The notes beneath the pieces are model-generated. The model searched no databases and was not told the origin of the DNA. It saw nothing but the letters and a program-made list of their open reading frames with translations. From Lepidostoma basale (taxonomy: Eukaryota > Arthropoda > Insecta > Trichoptera > Lepidostomatidae): a DNA stretch of 64,000 bases. The DNA is taken from contig JAHDVF020000498.1 in assembly GCA_022606425.2 (NCBI GenBank), forward strand, positions 1 to 64,000. The letters are read 5' to 3'. A program made the position numbers and the translations under genes. This document shows positions 1-10,019 of this stretch, piece after piece (the stretch's first letter is position 1; every line of letters starts with the position of its first letter).

Positions 1-51
1 TGTCTAAATAGTCTATTGTTTTGGCCGAAAACCTATGATTCTTCAACATTA

Positions 52-716
52 TTAACTGTTAAATTTACAACTACTCCTCATATACTCCTCATCAAGACCT
101 ATGTATGGAGTGTCTTGATGTACGGCTGCGAGACATGGTGCCTATCCGAAAGGGATAAGCGGAGACTAGAGCCTTTTAAGATGTGGTCCTATAGAAGACT
201 CTTTGGAATTTCCTGGAGAGACCACATCACGAATGAGGAAGTTCTTCAAGGAATCGAAGGAGGAAGGCACCTGCTCAGGACCTTGTCCGAAAGGCGTGCA
301 AGATGGATCGGCCATGTAATACGTCAAGAAGGTCTCTTGCATGACATAATGGAGGGTTTGATCGAGGGGACAAACTCTAGGGGACGCCCACGCCGAGAGT
401 ACCTGGAGGACCTGTTGGTGGACGTACGCTGCTCATCATATGCAGATCTCAAAAGAGCCGCACAAGACAGGGAAAAATGGAAGAGAATAATGGAGGAAAT
501 TGCTGCAAACCAATCCCAGGATTGAAACCAGAGAAGAAGAAATTTACAACACTGTTATAATGTGACAATTTTTTATTATACACTTTTTGAGAATGTCACG
601 ACAGCTGTTTGATCTGCTGATAATAGCATCGGTTAGCGAAACAGCTGTCGCGACATTCTCAAAAAGAGTATAATACAACATTGTGATATTATAATTGTTG
701 TCAATTTAACAGTTAA
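52..716. mobile_element. Foldback/MITE-like element split by a LINE insertion
   Basis: The arms are inverted repeats: 52-71 plus 551-610 on the left pair with 639-716 on the right, leaving a loop of about 28 bp (611-638). The left arm starts TTAACTGTTAAATTTACA and the reverse complement of the right arm starts TTAACTGTTAAATTGACA. The arm is interrupted by LINE-L at 72-539. No transposase is present, so it is non-autonomous. Superfamily unknown. Bases 7-50 resemble the reverse complement of 32790-32830, so this may be part of a dispersed family. Confidence 0.7.
72..539 (+). mobile_element. LINE-L: 5'-truncated non-LTR retrotransposon, ORF2 C-terminus
   Basis: Open frame from inside the element to the stop near 525. 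It carries the post-RT C-terminal region typical of RTE-like proteins: LMYGCETWCL, RRLFGISWRD, RARWIGHVIRQEG, GRPRREYLEDLL and AQDREKWKRIMEE. The upstream ATG at 16 lies in flanking DNA and is not a real start. The copy is flanked by an 11-bp direct repeat AAATTTACAAC (61-71 and 540-550), the expected target-site duplication, and ends in a short GAAGAAGA tail. No RT catalytic box remains, so it is a dead 5'-truncated copy. A second copy lies at 10853-11117. Confidence 0.85.
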
Positions 717-837
717 AATGTATAACTATAAAACTTAACATATATTTTATTTTAAAGATCTCTTTTCTACAGTAAACCCTATTAAAGGGAGTAGTTCTGT
801 GTCAGCTTCAAAAAGTAATTTTACAGTTATAAATGTT

Positions 838-919
838 TTCGTAAAAAAAAATCAATATAAGGAAAATAGAAAAAAATCGGTAAGGGGTCTACGGGACAAA
901 CAAGTTTGGAAACCTCTGG
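838..919 (-). mobile_element. hAT-like terminal fragment
   Basis: The reverse complement reads CAGAGGTTTCCAAAC, then GTCCCGTAGACCCCTT. It matches 3237-3310 on the other strand. CAGNGGTTCCCAAAC is the usual end of many hAT elements. The opposite end was not found, so this is a fragment. Confidence 0.5.
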
Positions 920-1211
920 TTTAAACACACTCACACTCAATAATAAAACACACAAAGAAGAAACATAAACAAAACTTAAAACCCTTAAAAACATGATCGG
1001 AAGTGCATTATACATTGGTCCCATTTAACAATTTCAGAGTCCTTGAACTTACGGCATGTCATGAAACACTTGAACGAGTACATCCTTTTAAAAATTATGT
1101 TTTCGAAACCCCTTTAAAAATGTTCTATTGATTAAATTTTATTTTTACATTGGGTACCCATGCACTTCATAGTTATAAGAACCAAGTTGTAGTTATAAAC
1201 AAAATTTCATT

Positions 1212-1214
<3 letters not shown>

Positions 1215-1243
<29 letters not shown>

Positions 1244-1699
1244 CATCACGCCGTCTCCCCGAAGGGGTAGGCAGAAAGAATGGACTGCCACACCTTTCTT
1301 TCCTGACATATTTCTCTTGCTTCCTCAACATTCATACATCGTGTCATGCATCGGCAAGCGTCGATTTTCTGACCACATGGCCGACATTCAATATTTGATT
1401 TATTTGATCGTGCCACGTTTTCCTCGGTCTTCCTCTATTTGGTGCACCATTTACATCATTAACATATAATTTTTTTTACCATTCTTCATTCATTCTTTTC
1501 ATATGTCCAACCATCTTAATGATCCTTTCATTATTCTGTTCATGACACCATCATTCGCACCGCATTCATTTCTTATATTTTCATTCGACACTCTATCATA
1601 CACAGAATATCCACACATTCGTCTAAGAGATCTCATTTCTACTGCATTTATTCTACTTTCATCCTTCCTTTGCCAGTTCCATGCTTCGCTTCCATACAT
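1215..1699 (-). mobile_element. LINE-A, 5'-truncated copy with (TTAG)n tail
   Basis: On the minus strand it encodes broken pieces of the LINE-A C-terminus (MYGSEAWNWQRKDESRINAV, MRSLRRMCGYSVYDRVSNE, GRPR-like segment) and ends with the family 3' signature CGGGGAGACGGCGTGATGG, then seven TTAG units. Frameshifts break the frame. A perfect 13-bp target duplication AAATTTCATTTAA lies at 1202-1214 and 1700-1712, which sets the element at 485 bp. It lies just upstream of OBP copy A exon 3. Confidence 0.85.
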
Positions 1700-1837
1700 A
1701 AATTTCATTTAATTTTATATAATTAGCCTTTCGACTGTTTTCGTTGGAAATGTTTTTAAAATTGTGTTTGTTTTACAAACATTCACTCAACTATACATAT
1801 TTTTTGTACATAGATAATTTTTTTTTTTTGCTTATAG

Positions 1838-2167
1838 ATGAATGGTGACGGGAAATTTAACGAAGAAGGATTTATGAAACTAGGACAAACTGCATTTCCG
1901 AACGACCCAGAAAACATTGAAAAAACAAAAATCTTCATTAATACCTGCAAAGATAGAAGTAAGTATCATTGTGAAAATGTGTGTCGTTTAGAACTTTATC
2001 TCAAAGAGAATAAATACAACTAAACAATCGTACACAACGATTTTTTTATGAATTAAAACATTTTAAAGGATTAATTGTATCTCAATAGAGACGAAGATGC
2101 AAATTGGAAACAGAATATGGTGGTCGTGGCGTTTACAGGACTTATGACCTGTCATTGGTTGGGTTAA
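1838..2167 (+). CDS. Odorant-binding protein copy A, exons 3 and 4 (3' part of gene)
   Basis: Exon 3 is 1838-1961: a T-rich tract and TTATAG acceptor precede it and GTAAGT follows it. It opens in frame as MNGDGKFNEEGFMKLGQTAF and contains INTCKDR, whose Cys fits OBP cysteine 4. Exon 4 is 2091-2167, acceptor AATAGAG, spliced in phase 1 to give NEDANWKQNMVVVAFTGLMT and a TAA at 2165-2167. The family is a secreted carrier of hydrophobic odorants in antennal lymph with six conserved cysteines. Here the C4-X8-C5-X8-C6 spacing is preserved but C5 is Trp (TGG, 2105-2107) and C6 is Phe (TTT, 2132-2134). Two disulfides would be lost, so this is either a decaying gene or a derived paralogue. Exons 1-2 must lie outside the window. 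Family call firm; exon 4 boundaries are inferred. Confidence 0.72.
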
Positions 2168-2483
2168 GCGATCACTTTATGTTTAACAACATTCACCATT
2201 CCGCCCTTCTTACGACACCACGTCGGACAAATTTGGGGATCACATACATACATACAATGTTGGGGATCACTCCACATTTTTTAGCTCAATCTACACTAGC
2301 GCCATCTATTAAGATTGGATTAAGCATTAAACAAAAGATCTTTATTAATGCAATGTTAAAGGCTACCGCCATTAACATACATTGCTAGATAACGCCTGGA
2401 GATGTCTCTTCAATTTTTATGCTTTTTAACTTGGACCAGTTTTTTTACAACATTTTAAATGTATACAAATACTTGTAGACGAA

Positions 2484-2680
2484 TACAGGATTGACATTAA
2501 AAGACATTAAAACAGCAGTGGATTACATTAAACACATACATACTGGATTGACATTATATGATAATATATATAATACTGGATTGACATTAAAAAACTTGAC
2601 ATACTGGGCATACTGGATTGACATTAAAAGACAATTATACATACATATTGGATTGACATTAAAAGATATTAAAACAGACA
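2484..2680. repeat. Minisatellite with GGATTGACATTAAAAG unit
   Basis: Five imperfect copies of GGATTGACATTAAAAG occur at uneven spacing of roughly 25-65 bp, mixed with TACATACT and ATTAAAAC segments. It lies between OBP copy A and a foldback element. No coding potential. Confidence 0.7.
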
Positions 2681-2682
2681 TG

Positions 2683-2874
2683 AAAACACTGTTTTTTTTT
2701 TACTTTTTAGTTTATTTTTCTCGACATGTTTCGAAGGTTTTACACCTTCATTATCGGGATAACGGTATAAACTAACATATATACGAGTTCATATCATTCT
2801 CCCGGTGATGAAGGCGTAAAGGTTTCGAAACATGTCGAGAAAATAAACTAAAAAGTGGAAAACAACATTGTTTT
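2683..2874. mobile_element. Foldback element with GAAACATGTC hinge
   Basis: About 78-bp inverted arms (2683-2760 and about 2798-2874) are nearly complementary; both contain TTTTTAGTTTATTT followed by CTCGACATGTTTCGAA. Each arm carries the hairpin motif described in the findings, most clearly on the minus strand at 2723-2758, where GAAGG pairs with CCTTC just before GAAAC-AT-GTC. No transposase. Confidence 0.75.
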
Positions 2875-3236
2875 AGTTCATTGAAAAAATCCGTCATAAT
2901 GGAATTCCAGTTTTAACGCCCTAAATGTATCTAAAATGTTTGAAAGCCACCGTTGAGTAGGTTAAATGATTTATGATATTGGTATTTATACGGGGGACCT
3001 CTATAGAAGATTTCTTCCTCCCTTCAAATCAAATCAGTTTATCATCTCAACAGACAATACAAACAATATTATTGTTTATGGCATCTATTGAGTTGATTTA
3101 AGAATAATTGCTGCATGCTACCCTCAATACGTCATCAAGGTGAGAATCAGTAAGTCGATTCCTGTATACGTTTTTGCACATTTAATTTTGGAATACGATG
3201 ATTCAAAAAGATAAGTTGATACAAACAATCTATACC

Positions 3237-3500
3237 AGAGGTTCCCAAATTTTTTTTGTCCCGTAGACCCCTTGCCGATTTTTTCTATCTCGTGTAGACC
3301 CCTTGTTTTTTTAATTGATTTTTCGAAACGATTGCTAAAAAAATTGGTCGCTGCCGAATTCTACTGGCCGGAAGTCTTTGTCGAGCTAAAAAAGGTCGCC
3401 GATAGTTTCGATTGTCCAATTTTTCCCAAATGAGCTAATAAAAAAAAGGTCGCCAACGATTTCAACATTCTGCTTTTTTTTAATGATTAATACAAATATT
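3237..3500 (+). mobile_element. hAT-like non-autonomous remnant
   Basis: Starts CAGAGGTTCCCAAA (hAT-like end) and continues with GTCCCGTAGACCCCTTG, shared with 838-919. The interior contains AATGAGCTAA followed by AAAGGTCGCCAAC, shared with the interior of the complete MITE at 34213-34618. Right end not resolved because a LINE-A copy follows. Confidence 0.5.
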
Positions 3501-3545
3501 TTAATCAATGATATTAGATTTTTTTACAAAAAAAAAAAAAAAAAA

Positions 3546-3770
3546 CATCACGCCGTTTCCCCGCAGGGGTAGGCAGAGAGAATGGACCGCCACACTGCTC
3601 TATCCTGGCAAACCTCTCTAGCTTCCTCCACATTCATACAACGAGTCATACACGCACGTCGATTCCTCCGACTTCTAACATGACCAACCTTTAAAATTTG
3701 ATTAATTTGGTCATGCCATGTTTTCCTCGGTCTGCCTCGACTTCGTACCCCATTTACATCAATAACGTAT
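3546..3770 (-). mobile_element. LINE-A subfamily, 5'-truncated
   Basis: Minus-strand frame VIDVNGVRSRGRPRKTWHDQ, NRRACMTRCMNVEEAREVCQ and WRSILSAYPCGETA, then stop and the GGGGAAACGGCGTGATG 3' signature. The C-terminus is intact but upstream sequence (to 3871) is unrelated. The (TTAG)n tail is replaced by an A-run (T-run on the coding strand). Confidence 0.8.
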
Positions 3771-3884
3771 ACTTTAATTATACTATTAATTTTAGTAAAT
3801 GCAGTAAATGATGACGAAAAGGGATGCGAACGAGCAGCAGAATTACACACATGCGCGAAGGAGGTCGCCAAAGAGGTAAATCAA

Positions 3885-4110
3885 ATCAATGACAATACAA
3901 TAGTTTAATGACAATACACTAGTTTAAAATAACTGTATGAGAACAGGTAAAATACCAGAGGCACATGAGAGATGGTTCTGCTATAGGAAGACAAGAAAGT
4001 CGACGATTTCTGTGGTAATCGTGTTCAACAGACTGATTGCTTTTCCCACCGGCATCATCATAGGTAGGTTGATCCTGGGAGCTAGCAGAAGAGCAACATT
4101 TTACACCAGT
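3885..4110 (-). mobile_element. CR1-like 3' end fragment
   Basis: The reverse complement matches other CR1-like 3' ends here (36964, 43020, 62690): a segment coding for INLPMMMPVGKAISLLN-like residues, then a UTR with CATCTCTCATG and a tail rich in TTGATTT. Heavily mutated. Confidence 0.6.
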
Positions 4111-4491
4111 TCATTATCCCTGGCTGTATCCAACTGATTTCCTGAGAGAGGCCAAGTTTTCTTGTTTTCAAAACACGTTATATGATGAGGGTACTTCTAT
4201 ATCCTCTTTGCTCACCTCAACGAGTGATGGTTAGTTAGTACACAGCGTGCAACAAAGTCTCATTTGGTCTAGAGATTATATGTATACAAAAAAAAAATTG
4301 TAATTATTTCTATGGTATTTATTTCGTATGGAAAAAATTCCATGAATCGAAGATGGTAATATTAAAATCTTATTTATAAAAATTAATGTTTGTGTGTTCC
4401 TTTCTTATGCGTTCGTGCATCGTTCATCCGATTAAGTTGAAACTTTGTACAGTTGTTGTTGATAATATTGGCGTTTCAACTGCCATCTTTT

Positions 4492-5625
4492 GGAGCCGAT
4501 AAAATAGTAGTGTATAATCATCATAATTCAGATAGCTTCATAGCAAATTCAGGAATCCCCCAGGGTTCAAATTTGGGGCCGCTTTTGTTTCTTCTGTATA
4601 TCAATGACATTGATAATTACATTGAATCATCTAATTATCTTCTTTTTGCCGACGATCTGAAGCTATTTAGAGCTATAGAAAATTCTAATGATTCATTTCT
4701 CCTACAAAATGATATTAATAGGTTGTTAAAGTGGTCGGATGACAACAACTTGCCATTTAGTATACCAAAGTGGTCTGTAATTACATATACTCGATCTGGA
4801 AATACTCAATTATTCGCATACCAGATGAACAATACCTATTTACAGCGTGTTGATCATATTAAGGATCTGGGTATCACGTTTGAGTCCAACTTCACATTTA
4901 AAATACATCTATCTAACATTATCATGCGAGCCAACAAAATGCTTGGTTTTGTTTTACGGAACGCAAGATCTTTTTCAAACACAACGGCGATCCGTCGACT
5001 GTATGAAGCGCTGGTTCGCAGTAACTTGGAGTACTGCTCTATCATTTGGGACCCCAGAGAAAGAACAGTCATCTTGGAGCTGGAAAGGATCCAGAAACGA
5101 TTTTTAAGGTATTTATACCTAAGGGAGTATAACTGTTATCCTTTTATGTACCCCTCACTGTTTCTCTCAGGAGTGTTGGGTTTCAACACTCTTGAAGCTC
5201 GTAGAATGATCTTTCTGGGAAAGCATTTTTTTAAACTGTTATCCGGAGGTGTTTTCAATCCAGGAGTGCTGAGAGAGCTGAATCTGTACGTTCCCCATAG
5301 TTATAGCAGAGCAAGGGGGGCATATATTATTTTATGCCCCAAATTGCCGCACAGAGGCCCTTCGAAGTTCTCCTGTATTGAAGGCGATTCGTCTCTTAAA
5401 TGAGGTTGCAAAAGAGATAGACCTCTTTGGATGCAATTATGGCGAATTCGTAAATGCCCTTATGATAAAGGCAGCAAGCAGATAACTGGCTTTTCCTATT
5501 CATATGGTTCTATGTATATTTCCTTTGATATTCTTTTATTTCACCCTTTACATCGATTTGGCTTGCGCTGTAATGATGTAAGGAGTTTTTTCAACAAAAT
5601 AATAATAATAATAATAATATTAAAA
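4492..5625 (+). mobile_element. CR1/jockey-like retrotransposon, RT core to 3' end
   Basis: A long open frame (to 5403) covers the reverse transcriptase palm and the C-terminus: SGIPQGSNLGPLLFLLYIND (RT box), LLFADDLKLF (catalytic FADD at about residues 65-68 of the frame), LRNARSF, LEYCSIIWDP, IQKRFLRYLY and FNTLEARRMIFLGKHFFKLL. The catalytic Asp pair is kept. The last part shifts frame near 5300: the next frame continues with AIRLLNEVAKEIDLFG. The 3' end is an (AAT)n tail at about 5596-5621. The 5' ORF1 and endonuclease are missing. This is the best preserved CR1-like RT core in the window, though 5'-truncated. Confidence 0.85.
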
Positions 5626-5629
5626 AATA

Positions 5630-5945
5630 ATTAAAAGGGGCATTGGAATCCATGCTGAGCATTGGCTAGTTACCTATAAATACTCGTAAACGTGAAAGTA
5701 AAAAAAGCTATTATTATATTTTCATAAAACCCTAGAGTCATAAAAAAACTCATAAAATATAATCAAACCACTAGAAATCAGAAGTTTTCATTCATATTAA
5801 TCATTTAATTTCGAGTTTTACATAATTTTTCAAAAGACAATAAATTATTGGAATTTATTTCTTTTTAAATTGTGAAAAAAAGTAAAGTTATATATATTTA
5901 TATACACAATCAACCATGGTCTAGATACTTCGAATTAAGATTGAT
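5630..5945. other. Intergenic, nothing recognised
   Basis: AT-rich DNA with short A/T runs. No coding, tandem or inverted structure stands out. Confidence 0.5.
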
Positions 5946-5949
5946 AATA

Positions 5950-6185
5950 TTATAAATCACTAACTAACTAATCACCACGCCGTTTGCCCGGAGGGTTAGG
6001 CAGAGAGGATAGAGAGCCATACTGCTCTCTCTTGACGTATCTCTCGAGATTCCTCTACATTCATGCATCGTAACATGCACGCTTCCGACTTCAAATGTTT
6101 TTTTCCTTGGTCTTCCGCGGCTTCTCTTTCCACTCACACTGCTTGTTTACAACATTCTTCTCTCGTCCATTCGTTCAATAAGTAA
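5950..6185 (-). mobile_element. LINE-A relic
   Basis: Starts with a (TTAG)n tail read on the minus strand, then the GGCGTGGTG 3' signature and degenerate C-terminal coding sequence (CMNVEES-like, SGKRSRG-like). Several deletions. Confidence 0.65.
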
Positions 6186-6189
6186 AAAA

Positions 6190-6700
6190 GATAATATTTT
6201 AATATATAATACATATATTGTTTGATTTCAGATGGGTTACAGTCTAAACGAATAATCTCAGAAGCAAGAATATATCACGAGTATCATTAGTATTGTAGTA
6301 ATAGGTTGAATAATGTAAAGGTGTATACAACAAATACACCACAAAGTGCAGAATATCGCACACAACGCACTTCATTGTCATGAACATATCACTAAATACA
6401 CAATTAACAAAAGCTAAGAAAACAAAGGTATCAGATATGTTTACATACTAATAATCAATTAAACATATATGCTTCATTTGATACTCTTTGAAAAATTATG
6501 AATTTTGAATTAGAACAATAGACATTACACAAAAATAAAAGATTTAAAAATGATCTTCGATTTTTATTTTTACCTCAATTCTTCTTTTTCGTCTCAATGG
6601 CAAACTCGTTTCGTAGAGATGATCCTAAAATATCATTTTCTCTATTATTCTCTCGGCATTATGATGGAAGGTCCAGATGCGCCAAGTGTTTTAGTTATAA
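6190..6700. repeat. Diverged direct repeat, copy 1 (copy 2 at 11480-11810)
   Basis: Shared landmarks in the same order are TTGTTTGATTT with AG, ACGAATAATCTC, ATCACGAGT, TGTAAAGGTGTATA with AACAAATAC, and CAATTCTTCTT. Identity is patchy with indels. It could be an old segmental duplication or an unrecognised element; no coding seen. Confidence 0.5.
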
Positions 6701-6719
6701 CACCACACGTTGTAAAAAA

Positions 6720-6830
6720 GTGGTGATGGGCTGGCCATATCTGTCGGAGAACCGACGGCCGATGGGGGAGACGGGTTCTGGAGTGGAGACCGCGTACAGG
6801 ATTCCGCAAAGTTGGACGTCTCTGTAAAAA
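6720..6830 (+). mobile_element. LINE-B fragment
   Basis: Matches 9665-9765 closely (GATGGGCTGGCCATATCTG and GGAGAACCGACGGCCGATGG). Encodes part of the WAGHICRRTDGRWGRRVL segment, but in a broken frame. Confidence 0.75.
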
Positions 6831-6956
6831 GTTATAATGGTCACCGTAAAGCACCTCTTATGGAACTTGGTCCAAAAAATATAATATAATAATTTATTAT
6901 AATTTTGTTGGTTTTATAAAATAAATTAAATTACTGACAAAAAATATTGAAAATAC

Positions 6957-7075
6957 TTGTTTTTCATACCCCTGACTGCCCCCAAACCCTTAATCTGGTC
7001 ATACCACCGCGCAGTAGATCTGCCTCTACTTTTTTTCCTTGGAACACTTCCTGTGACGATACTCTCTCCTAGCAA
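6957..7075 (-). mobile_element. LINE C-terminal fragment, family uncertain
   Basis: The minus strand encodes PRKKSRGRSTARWYDQIKGL, the Arg-Gly-Arg plus Trp-Tyr-Asp-Gln-Ile segment seen before the end of RTE-like proteins. Nothing else of the element survives. Confidence 0.5.
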
Positions 7076-7283
7076 TGTGACAAAAGTAATTCAATACTCG
7101 ATATTGCAAATAATATTTAGCTCAATCAATACCTATTTTATTTAATGTTTTTTTTTTACAAATTTAATGAAAATCTTTTTTTTGCAACAGAGAATATGAT
7201 AATCCATCAGCTTTTTTCAATGAAATGTTAATATAGAGAAGTACTTCATTAGAAGAAAAAAAATCAATTGAAAATTTAATAAG

Positions 7284-7725
7284 TTCTTCTTCTTCCTATA
7301 CTTAGTGTAGGCCTAGTGGCCTGTTTCTTAACAGAAATTGGCCTCCTGCGAAGTCGACTCCCAGTTGTCGATCCATCTCTTTGGTGGTCTGCCCGGGGGT
7401 CGTCTACCACGGGCCTGGCCGTGTAACACAATGAAGGGGAGTCTGGATGGATCCATTCTCCTCACGTGTGCATACGAGTATCTTCTCCTTTGCCTTCCCT
7501 ACCTAACGACATCCTCGATCTCACCTATCTCCTTATCCGTGTATTCTTTATCCTCTCTTGCAGTGTCTTGCTAGATATATATCTGAGCGTCTTCTGACAC
7601 TCTGAGTGCGTTTTTTTGTGATTGTGGTGTCCGCCCTGCACTCGATCCCATATGTCATGATAGATCGCACACAAATCTTATAAATTCTCAGTTTGCTGCT
7701 GATATTCATGTCAGCGTTTTTCCAA
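7284..7725 (-). mobile_element. LINE-C, 5'-truncated
   Basis: On the minus strand: RIYKICVRSIMTYGIECRAD, then broken frames with RMDPSRLPFIVLHGQARGRR and PGRPPKRWIDNWESTSQEA. Ends at a (GAA)n tail. Frameshifts in the middle. Confidence 0.8.
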
Positions 7726-7854
7726 CTTTAATATGTGTTATAATTTATTTTTCGTATCTCCGAGCAGCAGAATTACGTCATTATGACTTTCTTTATTATT
7801 TAATTTAAAAAAATACTTTTCATTGTTGAAAAACGTCAGTAATTTATTTATTTA

Positions 7855-8015
7855 TTAAGGGTAATATACGATGGGAAGATGAAGTTGGGAGAGATGCAAC
7901 GAAATTGTTACGAGTGTCATGTTGGAAGGTCGAAGCAGAGGACAGGAGGAGTTGGAGGCAAAGAATAATGGAGGCTCAGGCTCAATATGAACACTAGGGC
8001 CATCGAAGAAGAAGA
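7855..8015 (+). mobile_element. LINE-D 3' end fragment
   Basis: Closely matches 12975-13110: GGGAAGATGAAGTTGGGAGA, GAAGGTCGAAGC, GGACAGGAGGAGTTGGAGGC. Ends in GAAGAAGAAGATAAG. Non-functional remnant. Confidence 0.75.
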
Positions 8016-8174
8016 TAAGATACAACCATTGTATCGGACGTATGCGAGTAGTTTTTAATTTTATTAATTTTTTATTATATTACTAATTTTTTATTATTTT
8101 TAACTATGCTAATTTTATTATTTGATTCATGTTTGTTATTTTGTATTAATTTAAGTTTGATTTGTTTATGTTTT

Positions 8175-8698
8175 TGTTAAAATAAATAAGGCAATCGGTA
8201 GTCGCGTGAAAACGCATAGCAACGAGATTATGCAGTAGCTCAATCGAGATTATTCTTGGAATAATTTTGCGGTTGCTCGCGTGTTGTTAATCACATAGGC
8301 CATAGCAACACAGCAGCTGCGACTAAAATTCTCCGAAACTGAGAAAACGTTAAATAACCGTTATTGCTAGTTTGCGGAGACTATATAAGCGGGTCTTGTA
8401 AGAACTCGGCCCTTCACTCTTCCTTCAAATTCACATACGCGTAGACACGCTGCGCGTTAAGAGGCTTGGCGCTCTTAATTACGTGAAAACCAGTATTTGA
8501 GCTACTGTAAACTTCTCTTTGCTTCTACCCTGCACTGATTGCCGCATGTAATAAAACTTTGTTTTATTACATAATCATCATCACGCCGTATTCTCCGTTT
8601 TACCATCCACACCACATCGGAGGCGAGCAGCAGTCAGCGGCCAAAATAAATATTAATAGTACGGGGGGAGCAATCTGTCCCGTACAACCATTTTAACA
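8175..8698 (+). mobile_element. Solo LTR of an LTR retrotransposon
   Basis: Bounded by the short inverted ends TGTTAAAAT (8175-8183) and ATTTTAACA (8690-8698), that is TG...CA. Inside are a TATA box TATATAA (8392-8398), GC-richer transcribed sequence and a poly(A) signal AATAAA (8550-8555), in the order expected for U3-R-U5. A GTACGGG/CCCGTAC hairpin lies near the end. No gag-pol, primer-binding site or partner LTR is seen, so it is called a solo LTR. The flanks GTTTT and GCTTT are a poor target duplication. Confidence 0.65.
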
Positions 8699-8734
8699 GC
8701 TTTTGTTAGTCAGGATATCAAATTCGGTCCTGTA

Positions 8735-8995
8735 ATGAAACGTCCAGCTTTCTCTCTATATTTTTGGTGGCCGTCCTGGTGGTCGACGGCCCTTTGGGAT
8801 CTCGTGCATCACGCTATAGAGAATCCTCGCTGGATCCATTCTCTTGATACGGTCCCTCCAGAATCGTTTTCCCTGCCTACTTTATCTCACTATGTCACCA
8901 ATATTTCAGGTTCTGTGAATCTCTTCGTTGGGTATCCCATCTCTGATTCTACCAATAATGGTCCCAATGTTTTCATTTCTGCTGTTCTATGGAGA
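8735..8995 (-). mobile_element. LINE-G-like fragment
   Basis: The minus strand holds a GRRPPGRPPK-type segment followed by RESWTFHYRTEFDILTNKS, and upstream RTAEMKTLGPLLVE and REWIQRGFSIA in shifting frames. Matches the 29575 and 49750 copies in plan. Confidence 0.6.
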
Positions 8996-9339
8996 TATTA
9001 CGTCCTGAAAGTGTATGCTAACTTATACTATTATACAATATTATTTTATTACTTTTTAAGTACGGATAAGTCCGGTAAATGTTCGAGTCTGTAATCGTTC
9101 TCAAAAATTCTTGAGACTTTAGATAATTCGTAAAAAATGTAGAAAAACGAGATTTTCGTTTGTACCACATAATCGAGTTGTTCGCGTGTATAAATAAATA
9201 ACAATAATTATAAACTGTTAACAACGGTTGAAGTCAATAGTGATAATATTATAAATCTAATCGGCAAACTCTCGGGACGTTTGTAAAAAATATATATATT
9301 TTTTTTTTATATTATACGTGAAGTGTAATTATTGCATGC
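8996..9339. other. Intergenic, nothing recognised
   Basis: AT-rich with short repeats; no element ends or coding signal found. Confidence 0.5.
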
Positions 9340-9353
9340 GACCTTTCTCTTTA

Positions 9354-9868
9354 AGACCGAAGCGAAGCCGACCGAAGAATTCAGTTGGGTTGGGCGGCCT
9401 ACGGAAAATTACGTCATGTTCTCACCTCTAAAATACCACAATGCCTCAAAACTAAAGTCTTCAACCAGTGCGTCTTGCCAGTCATGACGTACGGAGCCGA
9501 GACGTGGACACTGACAAAAGGTCTAGTCTACAGATTCAAAGTCGCCCAACGCACCATGGAAAGAGCCATGCTTGGAATAACCTTGAGGGACAGATATAGG
9601 AACGAATTTATTCGTCAACAAACCAAGGTGACTGAGGTGGCTCTGAGGATGGGCGGTCTGGAGTGGCGATGGGCTGGCCATATCTGCCGGAGAACCGACG
9701 GCCGATGGGGGAGACGGGTTCTGAAGTAGAGACCGCGTACAGGAATCCGCAGAGTTGGACGTCCCCCTGCCCGCTGGACTGATGGGAGCGTCAATGGATA
9801 GGGGGCGGTGGCGTACTTTGGGACAGGTATACATTCAGCAGTGGATGACAGATGATGATGATGATGAT
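9354..9868 (+). mobile_element. LINE-B (HmRTE-like), 5'-truncated with 14-bp target duplication
   Basis: Open frame 9385-9729 encodes GWAAYGKLRHVLTSKIPQCL, VFNQCVLPVMTYGAETWTLT, VAQRTMERAMLGITLRDRYR and WAGHICRRTDGRWGRRVLK, then a TAG and the remainder RPRTGIRRVGRPPARWTDG. The 3' end is (GAT)n. The 14-bp direct repeat GACCTTTCTCTTTA at 9340-9353 and 9869-9882 bounds the copy exactly. The RT catalytic core is missing. The family resembles lepidopteran RTE proteins. Confidence 0.88.
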
Positions 9869-10019
9869 GACCTTTCTCTTTACTCTCAAATTAAAAAATA
9901 ATCAAAAACTAGCCCTGATAACTACAGACGAATACCATTGTTGTATTTCATTCTTAAACTTTCTCAAAACTCGTAATAACTACATAGTAGTGAAGAGCAA
10001 CAAGGATTACGGAAAAAAC

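Noticed and set aside
16..525. Complete 169-residue gene starting at 16
   Set aside because: The target duplication shows that bases before 72 are flanking DNA; it is a LINE fragment.
1215..1250. Telomere-like repeats (TTAG)n
   Set aside because: They are always attached to the LINE-A 3' end, and the unit is 4 bases, not the insect TTAGG.
2104..2388. 94-residue frame overlapping OBP exon 4
   Set aside because: The exon 4 frame that keeps OBP cysteine spacing is a different one; this is a shadow.
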